Part shown: positions 1-5,459 of the stretch, piece after piece | Numbering within the stretch: position 1 is the stretch's first letter | Layout of the letters: each line of letters begins with the position of its first letter | Assembly: GCA_964603615.1 (NCBI GenBank) | Contig: CAZRVU010000064.1 | Span: 1 to 7,977 of the forward strand | Direction: 5' to 3' | DNA: 7,977 nt | From: JAAZMI01 sp964603615 | GTDB taxonomy: Bacteria; Bacillota; Dethiobacteria; DTU022; UBA8154 | Notes under the pieces: generated by a model | Seen by the model: the letters and a program-made list of their open reading frames with translations, nothing else | Databases searched by the model: none | Told to the model about the DNA's origin: nothing | Program-made: the position numbers and the translations under genes

Positions 1-2
1 GG

Positions 3-71
3 ACGATGTATGTGCGAAAAGTTGAAAGAATTGTGCTCATGGGTTTGAGGCGCAAGGGTTATTTGGAATAG
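3..71 (+). CDS. Possible C-terminal fragment of a gene cut by the window edge
   Basis: One frame is open from the first bases to a TAG at 69-71 and encodes 22 residues rich in Arg, Lys and Val (ending MGLRRKGYLE). The basic, amphipathic composition would suit a protein C-terminus. Nothing in it identifies a family. The stretch is too short to exclude chance, and an ATG at 6 could equally make it a meaningless mini-ORF. The remaining gene, if real, lies to the left of the window. Confidence 0.25.
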   Translation, partial: TMYVRKVERIVLMGLRRKGYLE

Positions 72-236
72 CTGAATTGGCATCGCCCGGTTAAACCGGT
101 TCCCGTTTTATATTCCGATCGAGCGTAAATTTCGATCTAACCCACATTCGTACATTTCAGCCGGGTTTATCTTTCGATCAAGCAAAGATATTTTGGAATA
201 TGGGCGTCCAGTCATCCGGTCAGAACGGGTCGTTTG
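72..236. other. Non-coding, repeat-rich spacer
   Basis: No convincing ORF is present. The stretch contains several short repeats: a 13-base palindrome CCGGTT-A-AACCGG (87-99), a hairpin GATCGA/TCGATC (117-122 with 132-137) and a second TCGATC at 174-179 that could pair with the same left arm. ATATTCC (110-116) is the reverse complement of GGAATAT (195-201), and TTTGGAATA occurs at 62-70 and again at 192-200. It could be a structured untranslated region or the decayed end of a mobile element. No target-site duplication or terminal inverted repeat of a known family was recognised. Confidence 0.35.
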
Positions 237-488
237 TTAAGGGCCCCCGGGAGGTGCTGCAGGGGAAGTATCATTATCAAAATAGACTTTCAGGATGAGG
301 CCATTTTTTTGATCTTTTGAAAAAGATATTTCTGCAATTTCCAGCTCTGCCAGGCAGGGCTTTTCTTTTTTTATATCTGTCAACGCCTTACGAACGCAGC
401 GCAGCAGGGAGACGGTGCTTTTAATACCGTCACCTTTGAGGTAAGGGGTCAGGTCCTTGCTCACGATATTTTGGTTTAAGGTTGGCAT
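237..488 (-). CDS. Small protein of unknown function, 83 aa
   Basis: The minus-strand frame runs from an ATG at 488-486 to a TAA at 239-237. The frame is also open upstream to an ATG at 557, but the inner ATG is preferred because GAGGT lies about 8 bases before it and the upstream codons read as low-complexity Pro/Gly/Arg. The protein starts MPTLNQNIVSKDLTPYL. It then has a likely amphipathic helix with one Cys (around residues 25-40), two alternating hydrophobic stretches that look like beta strands (AELEIAEISFS and GLILKVYFDND), and a Pro/Gly-rich tail. There is no signal peptide or membrane segment, so it is probably cytosolic. No family was recognised. It is transcribed divergently from the ligase and pilus genes, and a possible promoter lies at 614-643. 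That it is a real gene rests on the ribosome binding site and ordinary composition only. Confidence 0.5.
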   Translation of the reverse strand: MPTLNQNIVSKDLTPYLKGDGIKSTVSLLRCVRKALTDIKKEKPCLAELEIAEISFSKDQKNGLILKVYFDNDTSPAAPPGGP

Positions 489-613
489 TTTCAGAACCTC
501 ATTTTCGCCAGATGGTGCTGCCAAAAAGGGGCGGCCTGGGAGTCTACCCGGGGTCAAAATACGGAAGTACGGTTGACTAAAACCGGAGGGAATAGCGCCG
601 CCTAAACTCTAAT

Positions 614-643
614 TCTATACTGCTACTTTTGATTGCCTGGCAA
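614..643 (-). promoter_or_regulatory. Candidate sigma-A promoter for the small minus-strand gene
   Basis: Read on the minus strand, TTGCCA (643-638; five of six to the -35 consensus) is followed by an 18-base spacer and TATAGA (619-614; four of six to the -10 consensus). Transcription would start near 607 and leave a leader of about 120 bases before the ATG at 488. The -35 box is half of the palindrome TTGCC-T-GGCAA at 633-643. Moderate match, no experimental support. Confidence 0.35.
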
Positions 644-662
644 CATGGGCTGTTCTTATATT
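633..662 (+). promoter_or_regulatory. Candidate sigma-A promoter towards the O-antigen ligase gene
   Basis: TTGCCT (633-638; four of six to -35 consensus), an 18-base spacer and TATATT (657-662; five of six to -10 consensus). The -35 element overlaps that of the minus-strand promoter through the palindrome TTGCC-T-GGCAA (633-643). Both -10 boxes begin 19 bases from the palindrome centre at 638, so the arrangement is symmetric. Transcription would begin near 669, giving an unusually long leader of about 230 bases. The palindrome could also be an operator. Confidence 0.35.
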
Positions 663-900
663 TTATGATTCCGTTTTTATTATGTCCATATTTTGTAAAA
701 AAAGCCCTTTTTAAATAAATGAAGGTAAAAGATTGTTTTTGTGGAATTAATAGTTTGCCTGGGATTAAAATGGGTTAATTGAACAGGGGGCTTTGTTTTT
801 CCTCCTAGCCAAATAACGGCTTAATAATAGCCGGGATCTTTTGCTAAGGCCCGGGGTGACAGTGAATGGGCAGTTACTATTACTTGTTGAGGTTATCGAA

Positions 901-2121
901 ATGGGCAAAGTCAGGTTGGACTTTAAAAAACCCGTACTGGTAGCTCTCCTGGTTTTCTATCCCCTGATTATTACTCCCTATGTCCTGCCTCATTGGGCTG
1001 CGTTTATCGCTATAGGCCTTTTGGCCCTGTTCGTCATCTTCAAAGAAAAGCTGTATTTCTATGACCATTCCCTAATTCCTTTGGGGTTGTTTTTTATATT
1101 TGCTTTTGCTTCTGCCCTGTTTTCTCCATACCAGCAAGATGTCTGGTTGGGGCATGGTGGTTATATGACCGGTTTCATCGCGTATTTTTTCTTTGTCGTC
1201 CTTTTTATTATGGCTTACGGTGTAGCCCGGCGCAGTCCTGCTGCTATAGAAGAGATGATCGTTTTTTGGCTCTGGTCTGCCGCTCTGATTGCCTCGATCG
1301 GTTTGCTGCAATATTTTGGCCTTAATCTTTTGCCCCTCAGGGGTGAGGAGATTTTTAAACCTGTAAGCAGTTCTTCTACGATCTACAATACGAATGATTT
1401 GGGTACGTATTTGGCCATGGTCTTTCCTTTTGCCGCCCGTCGGTTTTTGCAGAAATTGGACTTTACCGGCTTTTTGATCTTCGGGCTGATTTACGGTTCG
1501 TTGTTGACTACCTTTACCCGGGGTGCCTGGCTGGGGGTGGCCGGCGGTATTTTGCTGATTGTATTATCCTTTCCCTGGAGGAAAAACATCCCGCTTATGT
1601 TGCTTGCCATCCTGCTCATTACTGCTGTTTTGGCTCCTCTTCACGATTGGAGGCTGGCCCGGCGCATCGGTACTCTCCGCGGGGAATTTGAGGCTGCACT
1701 AGAAGGAGATCCCGGGGGGGGAAGCGGCAGGCTCCTGCTTTGGCAGGAGGGCTGGAAAGCCTTGCCCCGCTCGCTTTTGCTGGGCAGCGGACCGGACACT
1801 TTTTATTATGTCGCGCCGGAAAAGTTCGACGAAAAGTTTAAAGAAGGAGCCCGTCCTTCCCGCAAAGCCCATAATATTTTTCTGGAGATTGCCGTGACCA
1901 TGGGTATTCCCGCCCTGGTTTTCTATCTATGGTTTCTCGGCAATATTTGTGCACGTACAGAGCGCCGTAATTCTTTACAGTTTACTTTTCTGGTCATGGT
2001 CGTGATCTACCTGATCAGGGGGGTTTTTCTGGTGGATGTAATTACCGTTTATCCACTTTTTTGGGTTTTATTGGGTTTTTACCAGGGATTAAAAGAAGAT
2101 CATGCTTTTGTGTGGAAATAA
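901..2121 (+). CDS. O-antigen ligase / Wzy_C-family polytopic membrane protein
   Basis: Predicted 406-aa integral membrane protein with about 12 hydrophobic segments (the first at residues 10-28) and one large hydrophilic loop around 250-325. Family hallmarks are visible: TFTRGAWLG at 204-212, GSGPDTF at 295-301 within the loop, and HNIFLEIAVTMGIP from residue 324. The family (Wzy_C, PF04932) contains O-antigen ligases (WaaL), polysaccharide polymerases and the PglL/PilO pilin O-oligosaccharyltransferases, which move lipid-linked glycans outside the membrane. Start chosen at ATG 901 because TGAGG (888-892) lies 8 bases upstream; the frame is open to a TTG at 841 but that lacks a good ribosome binding site. 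The gene precedes a pilus operon but is separated from it by a terminator-like structure and a promoter. A role in pilin glycosylation is an inference from position; surface polysaccharide or teichuronic-type polymer assembly is equally possible. Confidence 0.85.
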   Translation: MGKVRLDFKKPVLVALLVFYPLIITPYVLPHWAAFIAIGLLALFVIFKEKLYFYDHSLIPLGLFFIFAFASALFSPYQQDVWLGHGGYMTGFIAYFFFVVLFIMAYGVARRSPAAIEEMIVFWLWSAALIASIGLLQYFGLNLLPLRGEEIFKPVSSSSTIYNTNDLGTYLAMVFPFAARRFLQKLDFTGFLIFGLIYGSLLTTFTRGAWLGVAGGILLIVLSFPWRKNIPLMLLAILLITAVLAPLHDWRLARRIGTLRGEFEAALEGDPGGGSGRLLLWQEGWKALPRSLLLGSGPDTFYYVAPEKFDEKFKEGARPSRKAHNIFLEIAVTMGIPALVFYLWFLGNICARTERRNSLQFTFLVMVVIYLIRGVFLVDVITVYPLFWVLLGFYQGLKEDHAFVWK

Positions 2122-2248
2122 TAGTGATTCCCCTGCAAAAATTACATTCTGCTGCACAAAACGAAATTTGCTTGGGCGAGAGCCCACAACAGATCTACAG
2201 TAGGGGAAAAATTACCCTCATGCAGTGGAATCATAGTTATTTTTTTTT
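2117..2248 (+). terminator. Large branched hairpin with T run; likely terminator of the ligase transcript
   Basis: The 21 bases at 2117-2137, which include the ligase stop codon, pair with 2221-2241: 17 Watson-Crick pairs, 2 G-U and 2 mismatches. The right arm runs directly into nine T (2240-2248), as in an intrinsic terminator. The 83 bases enclosed are also structured: TCTGCTG (2148-2154) pairs with CAACAGA (2187-2193) at 6 of 7 positions. Inside it, TGGGC (2173-2177) pairs with GCCCA (2182-2186) across a GAGA tetraloop of GNRA type. A weak AGGG/CCCT hairpin (2202-2205 with 2215-2218) follows. An ordinary terminator would not need this inserted domain. Confidence 0.6.
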
Positions 2249-2256
2249 GTTTTCTA

Positions 2257-2286
2257 TTGAAATATGAGAAGCAAGGACGATATTAT
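2257..2286 (+). promoter_or_regulatory. Candidate sigma-A promoter of the pilus operon
   Basis: TTGAAA (2257-2262; five of six to consensus), an 18-base spacer and TATTAT (2281-2286; five of six). It sits just after the terminator-like T run and upstream of the prepilin peptidase gene, so it would start the pilus operon near 2293 with a leader of about 119 bases. This is the best promoter match in the window. Confidence 0.55.
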
Positions 2287-2317
2287 ATTAGAGCATGTAA
2301 TATTTGCGTTGAGCTAT

Positions 2318-2371
2318 CGGTAGTTGCCGGGGATTGGTTTTGAGCAGCGGATAACTGCCGGCGATTGTTTC
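2318..2371 (+). promoter_or_regulatory. Hairpin and imperfect tandem repeat in the pilus operon leader
   Basis: CGGTAGTT (2318-2325) can pair with AACTGCCG (2353-2360), 8 pairs with one G-U and a 27-base loop. The same stretch is an imperfect direct repeat with a 31-base period: 2321-2340 and 2352-2371 agree at 15 of 20 positions (shared core TGCCGG.GATTG). It could be a leader RNA element or two protein sites. No known riboswitch consensus, including cyclic-di-GMP classes, was recognised. Confidence 0.3.
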
Positions 2372-2411
2372 TTAAAGGAATGGCATACTGTTGGCAAGGA
2401 GGCTGTACTCT

Positions 2412-2891
2412 TTGTGGGGGATTTCTGTTTTCCATCTTGTTCGCTATCTAGTAATTTTACTTTTGCTGGCCCTGATTTCTTATCAGGATCTGCGCAAGGG
2501 GATTATTCCCGATCGCCTCGTTTTGCTGCTTTTTTTTTGGGTTTTTTTCTGGCAACTTCTTTTCCCCGTTTTTCCGCACGGGTCATCCCTGGTGGGTTTT
2601 CTGGTGGGGAGCGCCCTTTTTTATCTCATTGCTTTTTTGAGCAAGGGTGGCCTTGGCGGGGGAGACATTAAGTTGATGGCCGTCCTTGGACTGGCGGCGG
2701 GTTGGCCTTTAGTACTTCTTGTATTTTTCCTGGCCTTTCTTTTGGGCGCTGCAGTAGGAATGATTTTGTTGTTTTCAAAAAAGAAAACGTGGCGTTCTTC
2801 TCTTCCTTTTGCCCCTTTTTTGTCGATAGCTTTCTTGCTGGTTGCTGTTTGGGGGCCAGAGATCTGGTACTGGTACTTTTCTTTTTTTTAG
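2412..2891 (+). CDS. pilD: Type IV prepilin peptidase (A24 family), short form
   Basis: A 159-aa membrane aspartyl protease that would cut the leader from the prepilins encoded downstream. Both catalytic motifs are present: D26 in YQDLRKGIIPD and D85 in the GxGD motif GLGGGDIKLM. Hydrophobic segments fill most of the rest. The usual N-terminal domain of PilD/PulO, with its zinc cysteines and N-methyltransferase activity, is absent and no Cys occurs, so this form should cleave but not methylate. Start chosen at TTG 2412 because AAGGAGG (2396-2402) lies 9 bases upstream; the frame is open to TTG 2391, but that would place the ribosome binding site inside the coding region. First gene of the operon; the ATPase start follows by 44 bases. 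Confidence 0.85.
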   Translation: MWGISVFHLVRYLVILLLLALISYQDLRKGIIPDRLVLLLFFWVFFWQLLFPVFPHGSSLVGFLVGSALFYLIAFLSKGGLGGGDIKLMAVLGLAAGWPLVLLVFFLAFLLGAAVGMILLFSKKKTWRSSLPFAPFLSIAFLLVAVWGPEIWYWYFSFF

Positions 2892-2935
2892 GAAGGAACG
2901 GTAAAGAAGGCCTGTCCCACGGGGAGGGGTTACTG

Positions 2936-4288
2936 TTGAAAATAAACATTTTTACAGGGGTATTGCCAGGTATTTTTCCCAAACGATTGCAACCCCCTGT
3001 TAATAATCATTTAGATGAACACTTAAAGGATACTGAAGAAGAAACCAAAGAGGAAAAGGTAGATAATATGTCCCTTCAAATCGACCGGGAAGCGGCTGCC
3101 GGCTTGGAGCAAGGGGGCGGGGATGCTACGGCGGTTGAGATTATCAATGCTTTGTTCTCGCTGGCGGTGCACCGGGAAGCCAGCGATATCCACCTCGATC
3201 CAGCGGAGCAGGGCTTACGTGCCCGGCTGCGCGTGGATGGTGTTTTGAGCGATCTTGGGCTGTATAATCTGGAGGTAGCTCCTTTAATTGTTTCACGCCT
3301 AAAGATTTTGGCGGGGATGAATATTGCGGAAAGAAGGCTGCCCCAGGATGGAAACATACAGGTACAGTGGAATGATCTACGGGTCAATATTCGCCTCTCT
3401 ACCTTGCCGACGCTCTACGGAGAAAAAGTTGTTGTGCGCCTTTTTAGCCCGGATAAAATGGTTATTCCCCTGGATTCCCTGGGTTTTAATCCGGAAAACT
3501 ACCAAAATTATCTTAGATTTCTCCGGCATACGCATGGCCTCGTCCTGCTTACCGGTCCCACCGGTTGTGGGAAGACGACTACGCTTTATTCGACCCTTCA
3601 TTATATGAATAATCCCGGGCGCAATATTATTACCGTTGAGGATCCTGTGGAGTACCGGCTGGAAGGGATCAACCAGGTGCAGGTTAACGCTAAGATAAAT
3701 TTAACCTTTGCCCGGGCTCTACGCCATATTTTGAGGCAGGATCCCAACATGATCATGATTGGCGAAATCCGGGATGACGAGACGGCTGAGATTGCAACCA
3801 GGGCGGCTCTTACCGGCCACCAGGTTTTTTCCACGCTTCATACCAATGATGCGCCGGGGGCTGTAACCCGTCTTCTGGATATGGGGGTGGAGCCTTTTCT
3901 ACTGACCTCTGCGTTGACCGGTGTTGTTGCCCAGCGTTTGATCCGGCTAACTTGCCCCCACTGCCGGGAAGAATATACCCCGGTAGAAGAAGAGCTGTCT
4001 TTTTATGAAAACTTTGGCGAATGTTCTGCAAGCAACCGTACCTTTACCCGGGGCGCGGGATGTGCAAAGTGTTATTATACCGGTTTCCGGGGGCGCATTG
4101 CAATCCACGAGGTCATGCCATTGGATGAAATGCTGCGCAAGCTGATTCTCAAAGCTAGCGGGACGGAGGAGCTCCGGCGTTATGCCCTCTCCCGGGGCAT
4201 GCAGTCCCTTTTGCGGGACGGCTTGAACAGGGTGAGGGAAGGCCGCACTACCCTGCATGAAATAATGCAGGTGGCCTACACTGTCTAG
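2936..4288 (+). CDS. pilB: Type IV pilus / type II secretion assembly ATPase (PilB/GspE family)
   Basis: Cytoplasmic hexameric ATPase that powers pilin polymerisation. Counting from TTG 2936 (450 aa), the core contains ASDIHLDP, Walker A GPTGCGKT (207-214), the aspartate box TVEDPVEYR, Walker B ending MIGEIRD (to 280), the histidine box GHQVFSTLHTN, and a zinc-type tetracysteine CPHC (340-343) with CAKC (376-379). The tetracysteine points to PilB/GspE rather than the PilT retraction ATPase. The long N-terminal domain (MshEN/GspE-N) is missing; an acidic linker (roughly residues 25-44) precedes the core. The start is uncertain. TTG 2936 has GGGGAGGGG 6 bases upstream; ATG 3068 (406 aa) has AAAAGGT 7 bases upstream and would place a hairpin (2954-3000) in an intergenic leader. 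Confidence 0.93.
   Translation: MKINIFTGVLPGIFPKRLQPPVNNHLDEHLKDTEEETKEEKVDNMSLQIDREAAAGLEQGGGDATAVEIINALFSLAVHREASDIHLDPAEQGLRARLRVDGVLSDLGLYNLEVAPLIVSRLKILAGMNIAERRLPQDGNIQVQWNDLRVNIRLSTLPTLYGEKVVVRLFSPDKMVIPLDSLGFNPENYQNYLRFLRHTHGLVLLTGPTGCGKTTTLYSTLHYMNNPGRNIITVEDPVEYRLEGINQVQVNAKINLTFARALRHILRQDPNMIMIGEIRDDETAEIATRAALTGHQVFSTLHTNDAPGAVTRLLDMGVEPFLLTSALTGVVAQRLIRLTCPHCREEYTPVEEELSFYENFGECSASNRTFTRGAGCAKCYYTGFRGRIAIHEVMPLDEMLRKLILKASGTEELRRYALSRGMQSLLRDGLNRVREGRTTLHEIMQVAYTV
2954..3000 (+). promoter_or_regulatory. Inverted repeat between the two candidate pilB starts
   Basis: ACAGGGG (2954-2960) pairs with CCCCTGT (2994-3000), and after a small internal loop TTGC (2963-2966) pairs with GCAA (2989-2992). 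This gives 11 pairs around a 22-base loop. No T run follows, so it is not a standard terminator. It may be an mRNA processing or stability element between the peptidase and the ATPase, or affect which pilB start is used. Confidence 0.35.
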
Positions 4289-4345
4289 ATTCTTAATTCC
4301 AATAATACTATTAATTTACTTCATATAATATCAGAAGGTGGATAA

Positions 4346-5416
4346 TTGTCTGTGGATAAATTTAGTTTTTCCCTGGGACGAGCCCGTCCGGGAACCCGGG
4401 ATCTGATGATCTTTTGCCGGCAGTTTGCTGTGATGAATAACGCCGGGATTACCTTGCTGGACAGTCTCCGTCTTTTTAGTAAGCAAACGGAGCAACCCGT
4501 GTTGCGGGAAAGATTGCAGGCGGTAGTTACTGAAGTGGAAAGAGGGAACCTGTTGGCTACCTCTTTGGCCCTGCACGGCGATATTTTTCCGGACTTATTG
4601 CTCAATATGATCAAAGCCGGTGAGGAGGGAGGAGCCCTCGATACGGTTTTGGACCGCCTTGCTTTGCATTTTGAAAAGCAATATGATCTGGAGCAGAAGA
4701 TCAAGGCGGCTACTCTCTATCCCAAATTTTTGATTGGTTTTACATTTCTAGCAGCTATCTTTATTCTCCTCTTTGTTTTACCCAATTTTGTGGGAGTTTT
4801 TGAAAATATGGGCCTGGCGGTGCCTTTAATCACAAGGCTGCTTTTTACTGCGGGAGAAACATTGACTGCTAACTGGTATTTTATTGTAATATTTTTGTTT
4901 GCCGCCTTTTTTTTGGGCCGGAAGTATTTGCAGACTGAAAAGGGCAGGCGCTATTTTGATCGATTGCGTCTCGATTTCCCTTTTTACAGTTCTCTTTATA
5001 GGAAAGTAGCGACGGCTCGTTTTTGCCGGGTTATGAGCATACTTTTGGGCGGCGGTATCCCTTTGCTGCCTGCACTGAAGCTAGTCAAGGGCATCTTGGA
5101 CAATAGAATTATAGCCGAAAGTATACAAAGTGCAGGAGAAAAGATTATTCAGGGCCGTTCTTTGGCCGGTGCATTGGCGGCAACGGGTTTTATCCTGCCG
5201 CTGGCCGTGGAGATGGTGCATGTCGGGGAATTGACGGGCAACCTCGATAATTTGCTGCTCAAGGCGGCTGATTTTTATGAGGCGGATCTTGCCTATAACA
5301 TTGAACGCCTGCAAGCCATGCTCGAACCGGTGCTGATTATATCTGTGGCCGGGATCATTGCCTTTTTTGCGCTCTCTGTATTTCTGCCTATTTTTGAAAT
5401 GTACCAATTGCTTTAA
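4346..5416 (+). CDS. pilC: Inner-membrane platform protein (PilC/GspF family)
   Basis: 356-aa polytopic protein that anchors the assembly ATPase and pilin subunits. It shows the family's two related T2SSF halves: FCRQFAVMNNAGITLLDS (residues 23-40) and FCRVMSILLGGGIPLLPA (226-243). Each half contains the conserved GE motif region (AGEEGG near 91-96 and VGELTGNL near 293-300). Three long hydrophobic segments lie near 125-147, 174-192 and 327-349. The roughly 50-residue N-terminal extension common in PilC is missing. Start taken at TTG 4346 next to AGAAGGTGG (4333-4341); GTG 4352 is an alternative two codons on. There are 57 bases after the pilB stop, AT-rich, with a TATAAT at 4324-4329 but no matching -35 box. 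Confidence 0.93.
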   Translation: MSVDKFSFSLGRARPGTRDLMIFCRQFAVMNNAGITLLDSLRLFSKQTEQPVLRERLQAVVTEVERGNLLATSLALHGDIFPDLLLNMIKAGEEGGALDTVLDRLALHFEKQYDLEQKIKAATLYPKFLIGFTFLAAIFILLFVLPNFVGVFENMGLAVPLITRLLFTAGETLTANWYFIVIFLFAAFFLGRKYLQTEKGRRYFDRLRLDFPFYSSLYRKVATARFCRVMSILLGGGIPLLPALKLVKGILDNRIIAESIQSAGEKIIQGRSLAGALAATGFILPLAVEMVHVGELTGNLDNLLLKAADFYEADLAYNIERLQAMLEPVLIISVAGIIAFFALSVFLPIFEMYQLL

Positions 5417-5437
5417 CCACCCCCACCCTCTGCCGAA

Positions 5438-5459
5438 AAGGAGGTTCAGATGTAATATG
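5438..5459 (+). promoter_or_regulatory. Ribosome binding site with ATG-TAA start-stop before the pilin gene
   Basis: AAGGAGGT (5438-5445) is a near-perfect Shine-Dalgarno sequence. The first ATG after it (5450-5452), at the ideal 5-base gap, is followed immediately by TAA (5453-5455). The pilin ATG is at 5457, 12 bases from the AGG and so rather far. A ribosome initiating at 5450 would stop at once, 1 base before the pilin start. Confidence 0.5.

Larger units (their letters stand above)
489..900. other. Divergent intergenic region (412 bases)
   Basis: No gene was seen here. The region holds the 5' flank of the minus-strand small gene (489-613), a palindrome with outward promoter-like elements on both strands (614-662), and an AT-rich leader for the ligase gene (about 669-900). 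Within that leader, A-rich 697-707 can pair with 788-798 (10 of 11 positions), closing an 80-base loop and followed by a short T run at 796-800. A 5-bp hairpin CGGCT/AGCCG (817-821 with 829-833) has the loop TAATAAT. A competing pairing of AGCC (807-810) with GGCT (818-821) is possible. None of this matches a riboswitch class that I recognise. Confidence 0.5.

Noticed and set aside
72..236. CRISPR-like repeats at the left edge
   Set aside because: The repeats are only 6-9 bases, irregularly spaced and in both orientations; there are no uniform spacers and no cas genes.
697..715. A-run, GCCC and T-run at 697-712 as an intrinsic terminator
   Set aside because: The local stem would be only A-T pairs around GCCC, with no GC stem, and there is no upstream gene on that strand to terminate.
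2293..2411. Cyclic-di-GMP riboswitch in the pilus operon leader
   Set aside because: The conserved GEMM-I elements (GCAAAC segment, GGACGCAAAGCC) are not present, and no GEMM-II pattern was seen.
2702..2935. Extension of the ATPase frame upstream into the peptidase gene
   Set aside because: The frame happens to be open, but its codons overlap the peptidase, which has clear catalytic motifs in its own frame. No ATPase domain is encoded before 2936.
4301..4329. TATAAT at 4324-4329 as a separate promoter for pilC
   Set aside because: No -35-like box lies 16-18 bases upstream (AATAAT there), and transcription would begin within the ribosome binding site. The AT-rich gap is better read as an operon spacer.
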